Source: M3007 sp038249605
GTDB lineage: Bacteria; Bacteroidota; Bacteroidia; Chitinophagales; Saprospiraceae
Length of the DNA stretch: 26,370 bases
Direction of reading: 5' to 3'
Assembly (NCBI GenBank): GCA_038249605.1
Contig: JBBSDH010000032.1
Location: forward strand, 1 to 26,370
The translations under genes were made by a program, and so were the position numbers. Position 1 is the stretch's first letter. Each line of letters begins with the position of its first letter. Below are positions 16,088 to 24,304 of this stretch, piece after piece. The notes beneath the pieces were generated by a model. It searched no databases. It worked only from the letters and a program-made list of their open reading frames with translations, and was not told the DNA's origin.

Positions 16088-17368
16088 TTACGTTTTTTGA
16101 TGCTTTTTCTTAGCTGCCGGAAACAAAATATTGTTCAAAATCAACCGGTACCCCGGTGAATTGGGGTGCAGGGCCAGATCCGTTGGAGGATCGCCTACAA
16201 AGTGGCGGTAATCCTCAGGATCGTGGCCGCCGTAAAAAGTCCAGAAACCAAAACCGAACGAGCCATGGATGTAACGGGCTTCGGTGGCTGGTTTGTTTTC
16301 CCCCATGATCAGTACGTTTGGCTTGATGTATTTTTTCAAAAAAGCGGTGCTTTGACCCATAAAACCTTTCACTGTACGGGTGTGACACTGGGTGAGCATG
16401 GTGGGCACGGGGTCCCATTTGGCCGAAAAATCGAACAGGGTAAAATAGTCCTGTTCAGGATTCACGTTGCGGCCCAGGTTGTGGTCGATGCTTGAGTGCT
16501 CGTAGGTGAGTGGGTCGCGAATAAGTTGAAAATCGGTAAATGCGAAAGTTTTGGAAAAATCGAGTTTGGCCTGAGCGCCCGGATCCACTGGGTCGCCGTC
16601 GTACATTTCCGCACAAATATCCAAACCTTCGGCAGCAAGCGCGATGTCGTAAGTATCGGTAGCCGAACACATGGCGAACATAAATCCGCCGCCCGAAACA
16701 TATTCAGAGATGCGTTTGGCTACGGCCAGTTTGAGCTGGCTCACTTTGTCGAAACCGTTTTGTCGGGCCAGCGTTTCCATGTGCCGCACATGGTCGCGGT
16801 ACCAGGGTTGGTTGTTGTAGCTGGCATAAAACTTACCGTACTGGCCTGTAAAATCTTCGTGGTGCAGGTGCAGCCAGTCGTATTCGAGCAATTTCCCCTG
16901 AAGCACATCGGTGTCGTATACCACGTCGTACGGGATTTCGGCGTACGTGAGTACAAGGGTCACCGCATCGTCCCAAGGCTGGATGGCCTCGCCTTTTTCG
17001 TTTTTTTCAGGCGTATACACAGCGATTCTGGGCGCTTTTTCGAGCTTGATCACGTCCATGTTCACTTCCGGATTTACAATTTCATTTTGGATGGCAGCAA
17101 ACTGTGCATCGGCGATGATTTCGTAACTCACATCGCGTGTTTTGCATTCTTTTTCAAACACGGTCGTATATGGAAAAGCGAAACTGCCGCCTTTGTAATT
17201 GAGCAGCCAGTAGGCTTCCACGCCCTGAGAAATAACCCAATAAGTGATGCCGTACGCCTTGAGGTGGTTGCGCTGGCTTACCTCGTCCATGGGCAAAATC
17301 ATGTAGGTAGCACGCAACGGCGATAAGGCGGCAGCAAAAAAAGCAAGGATGAGCAGGATACGTAGCAT
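16088..17368 (-). CDS. Secreted conserved Bacteroidota protein, so-called asparagine synthetase B
   Basis: 426 residues from the ATG at 17368, which begins a clear signal peptide (MLRILLILAFFAAALSPLRA). The longer frame back to 17605 adds 79 residues without likeness to any family and overlaps the divergent cyclase, so I rejected it. The mature part contains YMILPMDEVSQRNHLKAYGI, YWLLNYKGGSFAFP, APRIAVYTPE, DDAVTLVLTYAEIPYDVVYD and YDWLHLHHEDFTGQYGKFY. From memory, databases often label this family asparagine synthetase B, but I see neither an N-terminal Cys nucleophile nor the ATP-binding SGGxDS loop of AsnB. The PRIAVYT...GGGFMFAMC pattern recalls class I glutamine-amidotransferase/ThuA-like folds, suggesting an exported hydrolase-like or binding domain. 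Function is unknown. It ends 24 bases from the convergent giant cyclase with no terminator between. Confidence 0.82.
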   Translation of the reverse strand: MLRILLILAFFAAALSPLRATYMILPMDEVSQRNHLKAYGITYWVISQGVEAYWLLNYKGGSFAFPYTTVFEKECKTRDVSYEIIADAQFAAIQNEIVNPEVNMDVIKLEKAPRIAVYTPEKNEKGEAIQPWDDAVTLVLTYAEIPYDVVYDTDVLQGKLLEYDWLHLHHEDFTGQYGKFYASYNNQPWYRDHVRHMETLARQNGFDKVSQLKLAVAKRISEYVSGGGFMFAMCSATDTYDIALAAEGLDICAEMYDGDPVDPGAQAKLDFSKTFAFTDFQLIRDPLTYEHSSIDHNLGRNVNPEQDYFTLFDFSAKWDPVPTMLTQCHTRTVKGFMGQSTAFLKKYIKPNVLIMGENKPATEARYIHGSFGFGFWTFYGGHDPEDYRHFVGDPPTDLALHPNSPGYRLILNNILFPAAKKKHQKT

Positions 17369-17395
17369 GGCAGGCGAGTGTTTGAAGTTGTTGGG

Positions 17396-17403
17396 CAAAT
17401 TTA
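17396..17403 (-). promoter_or_regulatory. -7 element for the secreted protein gene
   Basis: On the minus strand this reads TAAATTTG, an exact TAnnTTTG match. It gives a leader of about 20 bases before the ATG at 17368. A TTTG lies at 17434-17431 on the same strand, 27 bases upstream, longer than the usual 19-23 spacing. The element sits in the 149-base region shared with the divergent cyclase gene. Confidence 0.45.
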
Positions 17404-17517
17404 GGGGTTTTGAAACGGTGAAAACGTGAACAAATTGCAAATGGTTTTTGTATTTTGCGTACACGTCGAAGAAATAATTCGGCAATCGCCAAACATCGTT
17501 TACTTTGCCCTCCGACG

Positions 17518-19605
17518 ATGCCCAATCCATGTTTTTTATTCTCCCTTGTTTTTTCCCTGTGCATGATCGCGGGTAAAAGCGGTGCGCAACCCAACCAACC
17601 ACCAACCGTTGCCGATTCCCTCGCCACCTTGCTTGCCAAGGTGGCGCCAGATACGCAGCGGGTGAATCTGCTCACCGATTACGCCTGGGAGATCAACGAA
17701 ACACAAACCGGAGCAGCCGAAAAAAACTTGAACGAAGCCGTTGCGCTTGCCCAAAAACTCGGTTTCAAACGCGGCGAAAGCAACGCCTGGAACGGGTTGG
17801 GTGTGGTAGCTGAAATACGGGGAAACAAAGAACTCGCTCTTGCGCATTATCAGAAAGCCCTCGAAATTCGGCGACAGATCAAAGACCGCCGAGGAATAGC
17901 CGGTACGCTGACCAACATTGGCAACATCTACAATGATATGGGCGATATGGTGAACAGTGTGCGCAGCCACCGCGAAAGCTTTGATCTTTACTCCGAACTG
18001 GCCGATACCCTGCGCATGGCACGTGTGCTGGTAAATACGGGTGAAGTGCTTCAAAGCGGCGGCATTTACGAAGAAGCTTACAACGAGATGGATAAGGCGC
18101 GCCAATTGCTGAATCGGCAGCCAGACAGGCGTGTGCTCGCCGGCGTGACCACCATCATGGGCCACGTACGGTTTGAACTCGACATGTACGAACCGGCCCG
18201 CAACCTTTACCGGCAGGCACTTGAAATGCGGCTGGAAATACCGGATGTGGATCCAGCAGACTTGGCCGAAAGCTGGAACAACCTGGGCAATATTCTCGAT
18301 GAACTCGGCAACATCGATTCGGCGATTTTATGTTACGAAACCGCTCTCGGCATTTACGATGACCTGCGCGACGACCTTGGCAAAGCCAGCGTTTTTACCA
18401 ACCTCGGCGATGCTTACAAACACAAAAAAGATTACGAGAAAGCGATGTTTTACCTGACAAAGGCTGAAAACATCCGTCGGGAGATCGACGACCAACCCGG
18501 ACTTGCTGAAACATACAACGTGATCAACGATGTGGTATTCCGTATGGGACGGGTGGAAGAATCCCTCGAGTACATCCGAAAGTATTACGAGATAGCCGTC
18601 GAAACGAAAGACCTCAAGTACCAGCAGCGTGCATTTCGTGACTTTTCCAGGGCGTATGCTGCACTTGGTGATTTTTCCAAAGCCTATACCTATCGGGTGC
18701 TTTACGATTCACTTCGTTACGACATGCTCGACGAGGACCGCACCAAGATTTTTGAACGCAAAGACGCTCTGTTTGTAGATGAAAAAAACAAAAACGAGGT
18801 TGAAAGGCAAAAGCAAGCCCTCGAGCGCGAGCGCCTGGTTACCTATGCCCTGCTCGGCGGCGCCCTTGCTCTCGCCCTGCTCGTAGCCCTCCTCTTCAAC
18901 CGCAACCGTTTGCGCGCCCGCGCCAACAAGGCCCTGGCCGATAAAAACGTGGTCATCGAACAGGAAAAAGAACGTGCCGACAAACTGCTGAAAAACATCC
19001 TGCCAGCAACAGTTGCCGAAGAACTCAAAGCCAACAACAGCGTGCAACCCGTGCGTTACGATTCTGTAAGTGTGTTGTTTACCGATTTTAAAGGTTTTAC
19101 CCAAATCGCTGAAAACATGTCGCCCGAAGATCTGGTGGCCGAACTTGACGCCTGCTTTAGGTTGTTCGACAGCATTTGCGACAAATACGGTTTGGAAAAA
19201 ATCAAAACCATCGGCGACGCGTACATGTGCGCTGGCGGCCTGCCTGAGCCCAACGAAACCCACGCTGTAGATGCTGTGCATGCCGCCCTCGAAATGCAGA
19301 CGAAACTGACCGGGCTTATGGACCAAAAATCGCGTGCAGGCAAACCCCGTTTTTCGATGCGCGTGGGCATACACAGCGGTCCGGTGGTGGCCGGCATTGT
19401 GGGTAGCCACAAATTCGCTTATGATGTTTGGGGCGATACCGTAAACACCGCTGCACGCCTTGAGCAGAGCGGTGAGCCGGGTAAGGTAAACATCTCTGAA
19501 GCTACGTATCGGTTGGTAAAAGACCGGTTTGAATGCCAGTTCAGGGGAAAATTGAGTGCGAAGAACAAAGGTGAAATTGCCATGTATTTTGTTGTAGGGC
19601 ATTAA
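17518..19605 (+). CDS. Membrane adenylate cyclase with exported TPR sensor
   Basis: 695 residues from the ATG at 17518, which starts a signal peptide (MPNPCFLFSLVFSLCMIAGKSGAQ); the longer frame from 17455 adds only basic residues. Residues about 55-400 are tandem TPR repeats (for example NAWNGLGVVAEIRGNKELAL and SVFTNLGDAYKHKKDYEKAM). A coiled segment and one transmembrane helix (about 441-462) follow, then a cytoplasmic coiled linker with LLKNILPATVAEELK. The class III cyclase domain has metal-binding D523 and D567, purine-selecting K563 and D636, and N643 and R647, so ATP-specific cAMP synthesis is predicted. The TPR part would face the periplasm and could sense a protein or peptide partner. 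Catalytic core and linker closely resemble those of the cyclase ending at 16063, while the sensor differs. The gene is divergent from the secreted protein at 16088-17368, a possible partner by position only. Confidence 0.93.
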   Translation: MPNPCFLFSLVFSLCMIAGKSGAQPNQPPTVADSLATLLAKVAPDTQRVNLLTDYAWEINETQTGAAEKNLNEAVALAQKLGFKRGESNAWNGLGVVAEIRGNKELALAHYQKALEIRRQIKDRRGIAGTLTNIGNIYNDMGDMVNSVRSHRESFDLYSELADTLRMARVLVNTGEVLQSGGIYEEAYNEMDKARQLLNRQPDRRVLAGVTTIMGHVRFELDMYEPARNLYRQALEMRLEIPDVDPADLAESWNNLGNILDELGNIDSAILCYETALGIYDDLRDDLGKASVFTNLGDAYKHKKDYEKAMFYLTKAENIRREIDDQPGLAETYNVINDVVFRMGRVEESLEYIRKYYEIAVETKDLKYQQRAFRDFSRAYAALGDFSKAYTYRVLYDSLRYDMLDEDRTKIFERKDALFVDEKNKNEVERQKQALERERLVTYALLGGALALALLVALLFNRNRLRARANKALADKNVVIEQEKERADKLLKNILPATVAEELKANNSVQPVRYDSVSVLFTDFKGFTQIAENMSPEDLVAELDACFRLFDSICDKYGLEKIKTIGDAYMCAGGLPEPNETHAVDAVHAALEMQTKLTGLMDQKSRAGKPRFSMRVGIHSGPVVAGIVGSHKFAYDVWGDTVNTAARLEQSGEPGKVNISEATYRLVKDRFECQFRGKLSAKNKGEIAMYFVVGH

Positions 19606-19618
19606 GCTTATTGACTTT

Positions 19619-19651
19619 CCAAGTCTTAAGACTTGGCAGGTTTAAAACCTG
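19619..19651. repeat. Tandem perfect palindromes (REP-like)
   Basis: CCAAGTCTTAAGACTTGG (19619-19636) is an 18-base perfect palindrome. It is followed without a gap by CAGGTTTAAAACCTG (19637-19651), a perfect 7-base-arm palindrome around one base. Together they form two adjacent hairpins 13 bases after the cyclase stop codon. No T run follows. The pair resembles interspersed palindromic units that I recall from Bacteroidota intergenic regions. They may end or protect the transcript of the cyclase. Confidence 0.75.
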
Positions 19652-19785
19652 TAATGCCTACAAACCTTGTCGGAGCCAACCATCATTTTTCGTCCTCCGG
19701 TTGCAAAAGAATTCCGACCTTTGAGGCGTCATATGGTAATCCTTCCCATCCGCCCGGAAACTGTCGATTCAACCTATCATTTACG

Positions 19786-20502
19786 ATGAGCAAACTCAAA
19801 TACAAACGCATCCTGCTGAAACTGTCGGGCGAAAGCCTAATGGGTACCCAGAAGTTCGGCATTACGGCCAACATGCTTCAGCACTATGCCAGTCAGGTCA
19901 AAGAACTAATCGACATGGGCGCCGAAGTGGCCATCGTGATCGGCGGCGGTAACATCTTCCGCGGCATCCAGGCCGAAGGCTCGGGCATCGAACCCGTAAC
20001 GGGCGATTACATGGGCATGCTGGCCACCGTCATCAACGGATTAGCCCTGCAAAGCGCCCTCGAAAGTCATGGTGTGTATACACGAATGATGACCGCTCTG
20101 AAAATGGAAAGCGTGGCCGAACCCTACATCCGCCGCCGCGCCATCCGCCACCTTGAAAAAGGACGTGTGGTTATCATGGCCGCTGGAACGGGCAACCCCT
20201 ACTTCACTACCGACAGCGCTGCTGCCCTGCGAGCCAACGAAATAAGCGCCGATGTGATCCTTAAAGGCACCCGTGTGGACGGCATCTACACCGCCGACCC
20301 CGAAAAGGATCCCAATGCCGTCAAATTTGACACGATTACCTTTACAAAAGTAATCCGGCTCGGTCTGCAGGTGATGGATATGACCGCTTTTACCCTTTGC
20401 CAGGAAAACAACATGCCCATCATCGTTTTCGACATCAACAAACCTGAAAACCTTCGCCGCATCGTACTCGGCGAAACCATCGGAACCCTCGTAGAAGGAT
20501 GA
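19786..20502 (+). CDS. pyrH: Uridylate kinase (UMP kinase)
   Basis: Hexameric cytoplasmic enzyme that phosphorylates UMP to UDP with ATP in pyrimidine nucleotide synthesis. The 238-residue length fits the bacterial family. Visible motifs are KRILLKLSGESLMG at the N-terminus, VAIVIGGGNIFRG (about 45-57), TGDYMGMLATVINGLALQ, the acceptor loop TGNPYFTTDSAAALRA, and the C-terminal nucleotide-binding segment ADVILKGTRVDGIYTADPEKDP. I chose the ATG at 19786 (MSKLKYKRI), since the frame upstream to 19633 encodes 51 unrelated residues and runs into the palindrome region. The stop codon overlaps the start of xth by 4 bases (ATGA), so the two are translated from one message. Confidence 0.97.
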   Translation: MSKLKYKRILLKLSGESLMGTQKFGITANMLQHYASQVKELIDMGAEVAIVIGGGNIFRGIQAEGSGIEPVTGDYMGMLATVINGLALQSALESHGVYTRMMTALKMESVAEPYIRRRAIRHLEKGRVVIMAAGTGNPYFTTDSAAALRANEISADVILKGTRVDGIYTADPEKDPNAVKFDTITFTKVIRLGLQVMDMTAFTLCQENNMPIIVFDINKPENLRRIVLGETIGTLVEG

Positions 20503-21266
20503 CAAGCATCGTTTCTTACAACGTCAATGGCATCCGCGCAGCCATCAACAAAAGTTTGTTCGATTGGCTGGCTGCCGAACAATTCGACATCGTGTGTTTT
20601 CAGGAAACCAAGGCCCAACCCACCGATGTGGGACCTTTGCACCTCGAAACCCTCGGCTATCGGCATTACTGGCATTCGGCCGAAAAAAAAGGCTACAGCG
20701 GCGTGGCAACCTTTTGCAAACGTGAACCCGATCATGTTGTTGTGGGTTGCGGCATCGAAAAATACGACCGCGAAGGCCGAATTCTGCGCACCGATTTCGG
20801 CAACTGGACCCTGCTCAACTGCTATTTTCCTTCCGGTACCACCGGCGAAGTGCGACAGGCTTTTAAAATGGAGTTTCTCGACGATTTTCAGTACTGGATC
20901 AACGACCTCAAAGCCCAACGACCCAACCTTATTGTCGTAGGCGATTTCAACATCGCTCACACCGAATGCGACATACACGACCCCAAAGGCAACAAAAACA
21001 GCTCCGGCTTTTTGCCCGAAGAACGTGCATGGATGACGCGTTGGCTCGAAAACGGGTTTACCGACGCCTTCAGACACAGCCACCCCGATCTGGTGGAATA
21101 CAGCTGGTGGACCTTTCGTGCCAACGCCCGGGCCAACAACAAAGGCTGGCGCATCGATTACCAATCCGTTTCCGACAACTTGCGCGACCGCATCATCGAT
21201 GCCCGCCAACTAACTGGCGTCGTCCATTCAGACCATTGCCCTGTGCTTATGAAAATCGACCTTTAA
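20499..21266 (+). CDS. xth: Exodeoxyribonuclease III
   Basis: AP endonuclease / 3'-exonuclease of the ExoIII-EEP family acting in base-excision repair. The 255-residue length is normal. Motifs run in order: SYNVNGIRAA (Asn in the active site), DIVCFQETKAQ with the metal-binding Glu, GYSGVATFCK, the catalytic VVGDFNIAHTECDIHDPKGN, WWTFRANARANNKGWRIDYQ and the terminal HSDHCPV. The start overlaps the pyrH stop as ATGA. Pairing of a nucleotide kinase and a repair nuclease has no obvious functional meaning beyond a shared transcript. The 235 bases that follow up to lpxD hold no further gene. Confidence 0.96.
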   Translation: MTSIVSYNVNGIRAAINKSLFDWLAAEQFDIVCFQETKAQPTDVGPLHLETLGYRHYWHSAEKKGYSGVATFCKREPDHVVVGCGIEKYDREGRILRTDFGNWTLLNCYFPSGTTGEVRQAFKMEFLDDFQYWINDLKAQRPNLIVVGDFNIAHTECDIHDPKGNKNSSGFLPEERAWMTRWLENGFTDAFRHSHPDLVEYSWWTFRANARANNKGWRIDYQSVSDNLRDRIIDARQLTGVVHSDHCPVLMKIDL

Positions 21267-21426
21267 AATCGACTGTCGACCAAGATTGAGCAGCGTTTGA
21301 CATGCCTTTGCCGTTCCCAATTCGGGTTGGTAGGAAATGTGGGTTTGTTCATCCGCATGTACGGCATGCTCGTCGGGGAAAAGTGTCTTGTCAAATAACG
21401 CCTGCGAACTTTCGCCACACAATACC

Positions 21427-21434
21427 TACCTTTG
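21427..21434 (+). promoter_or_regulatory. -7 element for lpxD
   Basis: TACCTTTG matches TAnnTTTG exactly and lies 67 bases before the lpxD start chosen at 21502. No TTG is at normal -33 spacing. It supports the short lpxD start, since the longer frame from 21337 would begin upstream of this element. Confidence 0.4.
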
Positions 21435-21501
21435 CCTTACGTGCCTCATACCACGCACCGTACCTGAAGCATTTCACCCCTTTGCCCATACCAATACCGG
21501 C

Positions 21502-22542
21502 ATGAAGGTCACCGCCGCACAACTTGCTCACTTGCTCGACGGATCGCTGGAAGGCGATCCTGAAGCTGTCGTTTCCCGTCCCGCCCGCATCGAAGAGGCC
21601 CGGCATGGTGATCTCGCTTTTCTCGATAATCCTAAGTACGAAGCGTACGCATACACAACCGAAGCAACGGTTTTACTGGTGCACGAATCGTTCCAGCCCG
21701 AAAAGCCGGTAACACCTACACTCATCAGGGTTGCCGATGTGCGAAATAGCCTCGCGCTTTTGCTCGAAAAATTTGACAACAGCCTGAGTAACGGCATTGT
21801 CGTTTCTGAGCAGGCTTCCATCCACCCACGTTCAAGGGTAGGCATCGGCACCAGCATCGGCGCTTTTACCGTGGTTGAAGAAAGTGCCATCATCGGCGAC
21901 AACTGCATCATCTATCCGCAAGTGTTCATCGGCCGAAATGTGCGCATCGGAAGCAACTGCAAAATATTCCCGGGCGTACGCATACACCACGATTGCGTGG
22001 TGGGCGACAACTGCATCCTGCACGCCAACGCAGTCATCGGCGGCGACGGCTTTGGCTTCGCACCACAATCCGACCAAACCTGGAAAAAAATGCCCCACGT
22101 TGGTAATGTCATACTCGAAAACAATGTGGAAGTAGGCTCTTGTACCTGCATCGACCGCGCAGCCATGGGCAGTACCCTCATCCATAGCGGCGTCAAACTC
22201 GACAACCTCATCCACATCGCCCACAATGTGGAAGTGGGTTTCAATACCGCCATCGCCGCACAATCCGGCATCGCAGGCAGTACACGCATCGGCGATAATT
22301 GTCTCATTGGTGGACAAACCGGCATCGTCGGCCACGTGACCATCGCCGACGGCACCAAAACCCAGGCACAAAGCGGCTTGAGTACCGGTGTTGAAGCACC
22401 CAATACGGCCCTTTTCGGCTCGCCCGCCATCGAATACAAAAATTACGTACGCTCCTATGTGATTTTTAAACAGCTTCCCGAACTGCAAAAAAGAGTGCGA
22501 GAACTGGAAAAAGCACTTCAGGCTAAGGAAATCAAGGAGTAG
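21502..22542 (+). CDS. lpxD: UDP-3-O-acyl-glucosamine N-acyltransferase
   Basis: Third-step enzyme of lipid A synthesis, transferring a hydroxyacyl chain from ACP to the 2-amino group of the UDP-glucosamine intermediate. The 346 residues contain the N-terminal uridine-binding domain (MKVTAAQLAHLLDGSLEGDP through DLAFLDNPKYE). A left-handed beta-helix of hexapeptide repeats follows (about 100-320, such as IGTSIGAFTVV and IGDNCIIYPQVFIG). The catalytic-His segment is NLIHIAHNVEVG, and the C-terminal helix is charged (ELQKRVRELEKALQAKEIKE). I chose the ATG at 21502 because residues before it in the longer frame do not fit the family. It stands apart from lpxC/fabZ and lpxA, which I recall beside lpxD in many Bacteroidota, so this may be a second paralogue with different acyl preference. 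Confidence 0.93.
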   Translation: MKVTAAQLAHLLDGSLEGDPEAVVSRPARIEEARHGDLAFLDNPKYEAYAYTTEATVLLVHESFQPEKPVTPTLIRVADVRNSLALLLEKFDNSLSNGIVVSEQASIHPRSRVGIGTSIGAFTVVEESAIIGDNCIIYPQVFIGRNVRIGSNCKIFPGVRIHHDCVVGDNCILHANAVIGGDGFGFAPQSDQTWKKMPHVGNVILENNVEVGSCTCIDRAAMGSTLIHSGVKLDNLIHIAHNVEVGFNTAIAAQSGIAGSTRIGDNCLIGGQTGIVGHVTIADGTKTQAQSGLSTGVEAPNTALFGSPAIEYKNYVRSYVIFKQLPELQKRVRELEKALQAKEIKE

Positions 22543-22591
22543 TCTTGTTTTTCTTTAAGCTGGCAACTAAAATAAGGAATTTTCTATTTTA

Positions 22592-22639
22592 CGTTTGAAC
22601 ACAAACGCAGGGACACTTGTCCCCAAACAAGCGTGTCCC
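22592..22639. repeat. Two adjacent hairpins between lpxD and thiL
   Basis: CGTTTG-AACA-CAAACG occupies 22592-22607. Next, GGGACAC (22610-22616) pairs with GTGTCCC (22633-22639), with inner TTGT (22617-22620) pairing with ACAA (22627-22630) and a two-base bulge. An alternative pairing, GGGACA-CT-TGTCCC (22610-22623), competes with the larger fold. The stems end 31 bases before the thiL start. No THI-box signature is visible, so a thiamine riboswitch is not supported. Confidence 0.6.
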
Positions 22640-22670
22640 ATTCCAAACACAACCCGATACGCCTCTTCCC

Positions 22671-23699
22671 ATGCCTGAACAACGCACCGACGTAAATACC
22701 CTCGGCGAATTTGGTCTCATTGAGCACCTGACCCGAAATTTCCCAATCACCCAGTCCTCCACCATCAAAGGTGTGGGCGACGATGCCGCTGTGATCGACA
22801 ACGGCGGACTGTGTACGGTGGTGAGCACCGATATGCTTGTTGAAGGCATCCATTTCGATCTTGCCTACACGCCCCTCAAACACCTGGGCTACAAATCCGT
22901 GGTGGTCAACCTGTCCGATATTTACGCCATGAATGCCACGCCACAGCAAATAACGGTGTCGTTGGCCATATCCAACCGATTTTCCGTGGAAGCCCTGGAC
23001 GAACTTTACGAAGGCATCCAGGCTGCCTGCAACCACTACAATGTAGATTTGGTTGGCGGCGATACAACCTCTTCGCCCAAGGGGCTTATCATCAGCGTTA
23101 CCGCTATTGGACAAGCGGAGAAAAACCAGATTGTGTACCGCAACGGCGCCCGCGTAGGCGACCTGATTTGCATCACCGGCGACCTCGGCGCCGCTTACCT
23201 GGGACTGCAATTGCTCGAACGCGAAAAACGGATTTGGCTCGAAAGCCCGGATGTGCAGCCCGACCTCGAAAACCAGAAGTATGCCATAGGCCGACAGCTC
23301 AAACCCGAAGCGCGCCGCGAAGCAATCGAAACCTTCCGCAAAGTAGGCCTCAAACCCACCAGCATGATTGATATCTCCGATGGCCTGGCTTCGGAAATTT
23401 TCCACCTTTGCAAACAAAGCAACACCGGCGCACTCATCGAAGAAAGTGGCGTACCCATCAATCCGGAGATACAACTGCTCGCCTTGCAATTCAAACTCGA
23501 CCCCGTCACTTGCGCCCTGAGCGGTGGCGAAGACTACGAACTCTTGTTCACCATCGCCCCAGAAGACATCGAAAAAGTGCGTTTTCTTCCGGAAATTTAC
23601 ATCGCTGGTGAAATGACGCAACCCTCCGACGGCATCAAACTCAGCACCACAGGAGGAAACCTCCACCCCATTACCGCACAAGGCTGGAAACACTTTTAA
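22671..23699 (+). CDS. thiL: Thiamine-monophosphate kinase
   Basis: Phosphorylates thiamine monophosphate to the active cofactor thiamine diphosphate with ATP. The 342 residues show the PurM/SelD-like family signatures: the N-terminal GEFGLIEHL, the metal-binding GVGDDAAVI, STDMLVEGIHFD, KSVVVNLSDIYAM, LVGGDTTSSPKGLIISVTAIG, MIDISDGLASE and LSGGEDYELLFT. I chose the ATG at 22671 (MPEQRTDVNTLGEFG), since the earlier ATG at 22617 lies inside the hairpin at 22610-22639. No other thiamine genes are in the window. The next gene, an ECF sigma factor, starts 52 bases later and probably has its own control. Confidence 0.96.
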   Translation: MPEQRTDVNTLGEFGLIEHLTRNFPITQSSTIKGVGDDAAVIDNGGLCTVVSTDMLVEGIHFDLAYTPLKHLGYKSVVVNLSDIYAMNATPQQITVSLAISNRFSVEALDELYEGIQAACNHYNVDLVGGDTTSSPKGLIISVTAIGQAEKNQIVYRNGARVGDLICITGDLGAAYLGLQLLEREKRIWLESPDVQPDLENQKYAIGRQLKPEARREAIETFRKVGLKPTSMIDISDGLASEIFHLCKQSNTGALIEESGVPINPEIQLLALQFKLDPVTCALSGGEDYELLFTIAPEDIEKVRFLPEIYIAGEMTQPSDGIKLSTTGGNLHPITAQGWKHF

Positions 23700-23751
23700 C
23701 ACTTGGTGCAACCCTGCCATCAAGTTGTTGTCATTACAATCAAATACAGTC

Positions 23752-24279
23752 ATGGACGCAACGCAAACGCACCGCGACTTAGTGGAACGCTGCAAAGAAG
23801 GGCGCCGCGACGCGCAATTCGAGTTGTACCGCCTTTACTCCCGGGCGATGTACAACACTTGCCTGCGCATGGTGAACAACCCGCACGATGCCGAAGACAT
23901 TCTCCAAAGTGTGTTTGTGGAAGTTTTTTCCAAACTTGAAAGCTTCCGAAACGAAAGCACCATTGGAGCGTGGATCAAACGCATCACGGTCAACAAATGC
24001 ATCAATTTTCTCAAAAGCCGCCGTTTGGCTTTTCAGGAACTCAACGCAATGAACGACCGAGCAGAAGACCAGACGCCCGAACCCGATGTGTCCTACACTG
24101 TAGAAAAAATAAACAGGGCTGTTGCCGGATTGCCAGAAGGATACCGTGTCGTTTTTTCGCTCTATGCCATTGAAGGCTACGACCACGAAGAAATTTCACA
24201 AATCCTAAACATCAGCGAGGCAACATCCAAATCGCAGTACAGTCGGGCAAAAGCAAAATTGCGCGACATACTGGCCTGA
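23752..24279 (+). CDS. ECF-type RNA polymerase sigma factor
   Basis: 175 residues with the two-domain layout of group IV sigma factors. Region 2 (about 20-90) includes FELYRLYSRAMYNTCLRMVNN, DAEDILQSVFVEVFSKL and IGAWIKRITVNKCINFLKS, for core binding and -10 recognition. A short acidic linker (about 100-115) is followed by region 4 (about 120-172), LPEGYRVVFSLYAIEGYDHEEISQIL with the helix-turn-helix NISEATSKSQYSRAKAKLR for -35 recognition. The start at 23752 (MDATQTHRDLV) fits the family better than the in-frame ATG 27 bases earlier. The gene heads a three-gene set with a membrane anti-sigma-like protein 25 bases downstream and an exported repeat protein, so release by an envelope signal is likely. 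Confidence 0.95.
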   Translation: MDATQTHRDLVERCKEGRRDAQFELYRLYSRAMYNTCLRMVNNPHDAEDILQSVFVEVFSKLESFRNESTIGAWIKRITVNKCINFLKSRRLAFQELNAMNDRAEDQTPEPDVSYTVEKINRAVAGLPEGYRVVFSLYAIEGYDHEEISQILNISEATSKSQYSRAKAKLRDILA

Positions 24280-24304
24280 AAAACCAACCAATACACAGCA
24301 AGCA

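Noticed and set aside
22543..22670. Thiamine riboswitch upstream of thiL
   Set aside because: The hairpins there lack the conserved THI-box core, and the spacing is too short for the full aptamer.
23698..23729. Imperfect stem between thiL and the sigma gene as a terminator
   Set aside because: Arms AACACTTG and CAAGTTGTT pair with a bulge, but no T run follows, so termination is not supported.
22584..23795. Open frame of 403 codons on the minus strand
   Set aside because: It covers thiL completely in antisense, and thiL shows all family signatures.
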